This document shows positions 62,963 to 64,000 of a DNA stretch of 64,000 nucleotides, in pieces (the stretch's first letter is position 1; each line of letters starts with the position of its first letter). Location: NCBI RefSeq assembly GCF_024436435.1, contig NZ_JAFMZP010000001.1, positions 372,001 to 436,000 of the forward strand, in the 5' to 3' direction. Both the position numbers and the translations under genes were made by a program. The stretch comes from Desertivirga xinjiangensis (GTDB lineage Bacteria; Bacteroidota; Bacteroidia; Sphingobacteriales; Sphingobacteriaceae). A model generated the notes under the pieces. It worked only from the letters and a program-made list of their open reading frames with translations, ran no database searches and was not told the origin of the DNA.

Positions 62963-64000
62963 TTGAATCTGCCAGCTTTTATAGCCAAGAGAATTACTTT
63001 TAATTCCAAACGAACATTTTCGAAATTGAGTGTTCGTATTGCAATAATAGGAATAATGTTGAGTCTGGCAGTAATGATTCTCGCATTAGCTGTTGTTAGA
63101 GGCTTTAAAACCGAGATCAGAGAAAAGGTAAGAGGCTTCTCCGGAGATGTTATATTGATGAAATATGACTTAAATTCCTCATATGATAATTCCCCCTTCA
63201 GAATTAGCAAAGATACCTTGGAACTACTGAGCTCTTTACCTGGAATAAGTCACGCACAACCATACGCAACAAAAACCGGCATCATTAACACCAACGATGA
63301 AGTAGAAGGCGTGGTAATGAAGGGTGTTGACAAAAATTACGATTGGGCTTATTTCCAGAACATACTGGTCGCGGGAAAGGTTATTGATTTTTCTGATTCG
63401 GTTAAGGCAACAAAACAAATACTCATTTCAAGGTTTTTAGCCGACCGCTTAAAACTGAAGGTGGGCGACGATTTTCTCATGTACTTTATTCAGCAATCCT
63501 TGCTAAAAAGAAAATTTGAGATTGTGGGGATTTATAACCTAGGTGTAGAAGAAGTAGATAAGACCTTTATTATTGGCGATATTTCCGTGATAAGAAGGCT
63601 AAATAAGTGGCAGCCTGACCAGGTTGGTGGTTATGAACTTCGGGTTAAGGATTTTAACAAGCTTGAGGCCGTCACCGCAGAGGTGAATAACAATATGGCT
63701 GTAGCTATTAGAACTTACTCTGTTAAAGAGTGGCATCCTGCCATTTTTCAATGGCTTTCCCTGCTGGATGTAAACACTGAGGTGATCCTGGTGCTGATGA
63801 TGGCAGTAGCTGTTATCAATATGATCTCTGCCTTGCTGATAATTATACTTGAACGTACCAATATGATTGGTATTCTAAAGGCTCTTGGCAGCAGTAATTG
63901 GGATATTCAAAAGATATTCTTAAATAATGCCGCCTACCTTATTGGCCTTGGCTTATTATTAGGCAATCTAGTTGGAATCGGCCTTGGTTTGTTACAGGTA
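62963..64000 (+). CDS. LolC/LolE-type ABC transporter permease (3' end outside window)
   Basis: Start of a FtsX/LolCE-family permease that extracts lipoproteins from the inner membrane. An in-frame stop at 62954-62956 and absence of an early ATG make TTG at 62963 the likely start (LNLPAFIAKRITFNSKRTFSKLSVRIAIIGIMLSLA as first region, given here in outline). Visible: N-terminal helix (IAIIGIMLSLAVMILALAVV), a large periplasmic MacB-like domain with a GVDKNYDW block, then the next helices (VILVLMMAVAVINMISALLI) with the LERTNMIGILKALGSS coupling motif. 346 codons are inside the window and the frame continues past it. Confidence 0.88.
   Translation, partial: MNLPAFIAKRITFNSKRTFSKLSVRIAIIGIMLSLAVMILALAVVRGFKTEIREKVRGFSGDVILMKYDLNSSYDNSPFRISKDTLELLSSLPGISHAQPYATKTGIINTNDEVEGVVMKGVDKNYDWAYFQNILVAGKVIDFSDSVKATKQILISRFLADRLKLKVGDDFLMYFIQQSLLKRKFEIVGIYNLGVEEVDKTFIIGDISVIRRLNKWQPDQVGGYELRVKDFNKLEAVTAEVNNNMAVAIRTYSVKEWHPAIFQWLSLLDVNTEVILVLMMAVAVINMISALLIIILERTNMIGILKALGSSNWDIQKIFLNNAAYLIGLGLLLGNLVGIGLGLLQV

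Overview
The window reads as chromosomal DNA of a Bacteroidota bacterium, most likely a Sphingobacteriaceae relative (Pedobacter/Mucilaginibacter type). The evidence is the set of SusC/SusD pairs, ECF sigma/FecR pairs beside TonB receptors, 'SCKK'-type lipoprotein signals, a fused E1 alpha/beta oxo-acid dehydrogenase, a tmRNA whose tag reads GENNYALAA, and a promoter before trxA fitting the Bacteroidota TTG / TAnnTTTG pattern. No phage, transposase, CRISPR array, rRNA or tRNA gene was seen.

1-21.5 kb is a polysaccharide-utilisation-type region. A plus-strand run carries two tandem SusC/SusD pairs (the first SusC is cut by the window edge), a secreted metallophosphoesterase and a clan GH-A glycosidase resembling alpha-L-arabinofuranosidases. 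Facing it on the minus strand is sigma factor - FecR - STN-containing SusC - SusD - CehA/McbA-type PHP hydrolase. The minus-strand SusC/SusD pair is clearly paralogous to the second plus-strand pair, so the locus looks like a duplicated and inverted uptake module with different hydrolases attached. The glycosidase, phosphoesterase and PHP hydrolase together suggest a phosphorylated or otherwise esterified glycan; that is inference.

21.6-29.6 kb is a second, divergently transcribed sigma - FecR - TonB receptor unit. It has a strongly hairpinned leader before the receptor, and two secreted lipoproteins without clear function follow. 29.8-32.6 kb holds a CruF-like carotenoid membrane protein and a PepSY membrane protein with a DUF4198 periplasmic protein, probably linked to metal uptake. 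A GH1 beta-glucosidase follows.

34-64 kb is mostly core and housekeeping: dnaE, trxA, a DUF58 protein, a cupin, manganese catalase, a DUF72 protein, CorA, a radical SAM protein, an ammonium transporter with an outer-membrane porin, nhaA, a membrane-anchored helix-hairpin-helix protein, fused otsA-otsB, a hydroxyacid dehydrogenase, rsmA/ksgA, pdxA, ssrA (tmRNA), a class I aminotransferase, a DUF1573 protein, fused E1 alpha/beta, fmt, a NamZ-like muramidase and a LolC/E-type permease cut by the right edge. Many intergenic gaps between convergent genes hold clear hairpin terminators. A 335-bp gap upstream of otsAB holds two perfect DnaA boxes 4 bp apart, which makes it a candidate replication-origin or DnaA-controlled site.

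No unmistakably new system was found. The observations most worth following are the duplicated sigma-controlled uptake modules with unusual hydrolases, the structured leader at 23.35-23.44 kb, the two orphan lipoproteins behind the second receptor, and the paired DnaA boxes.
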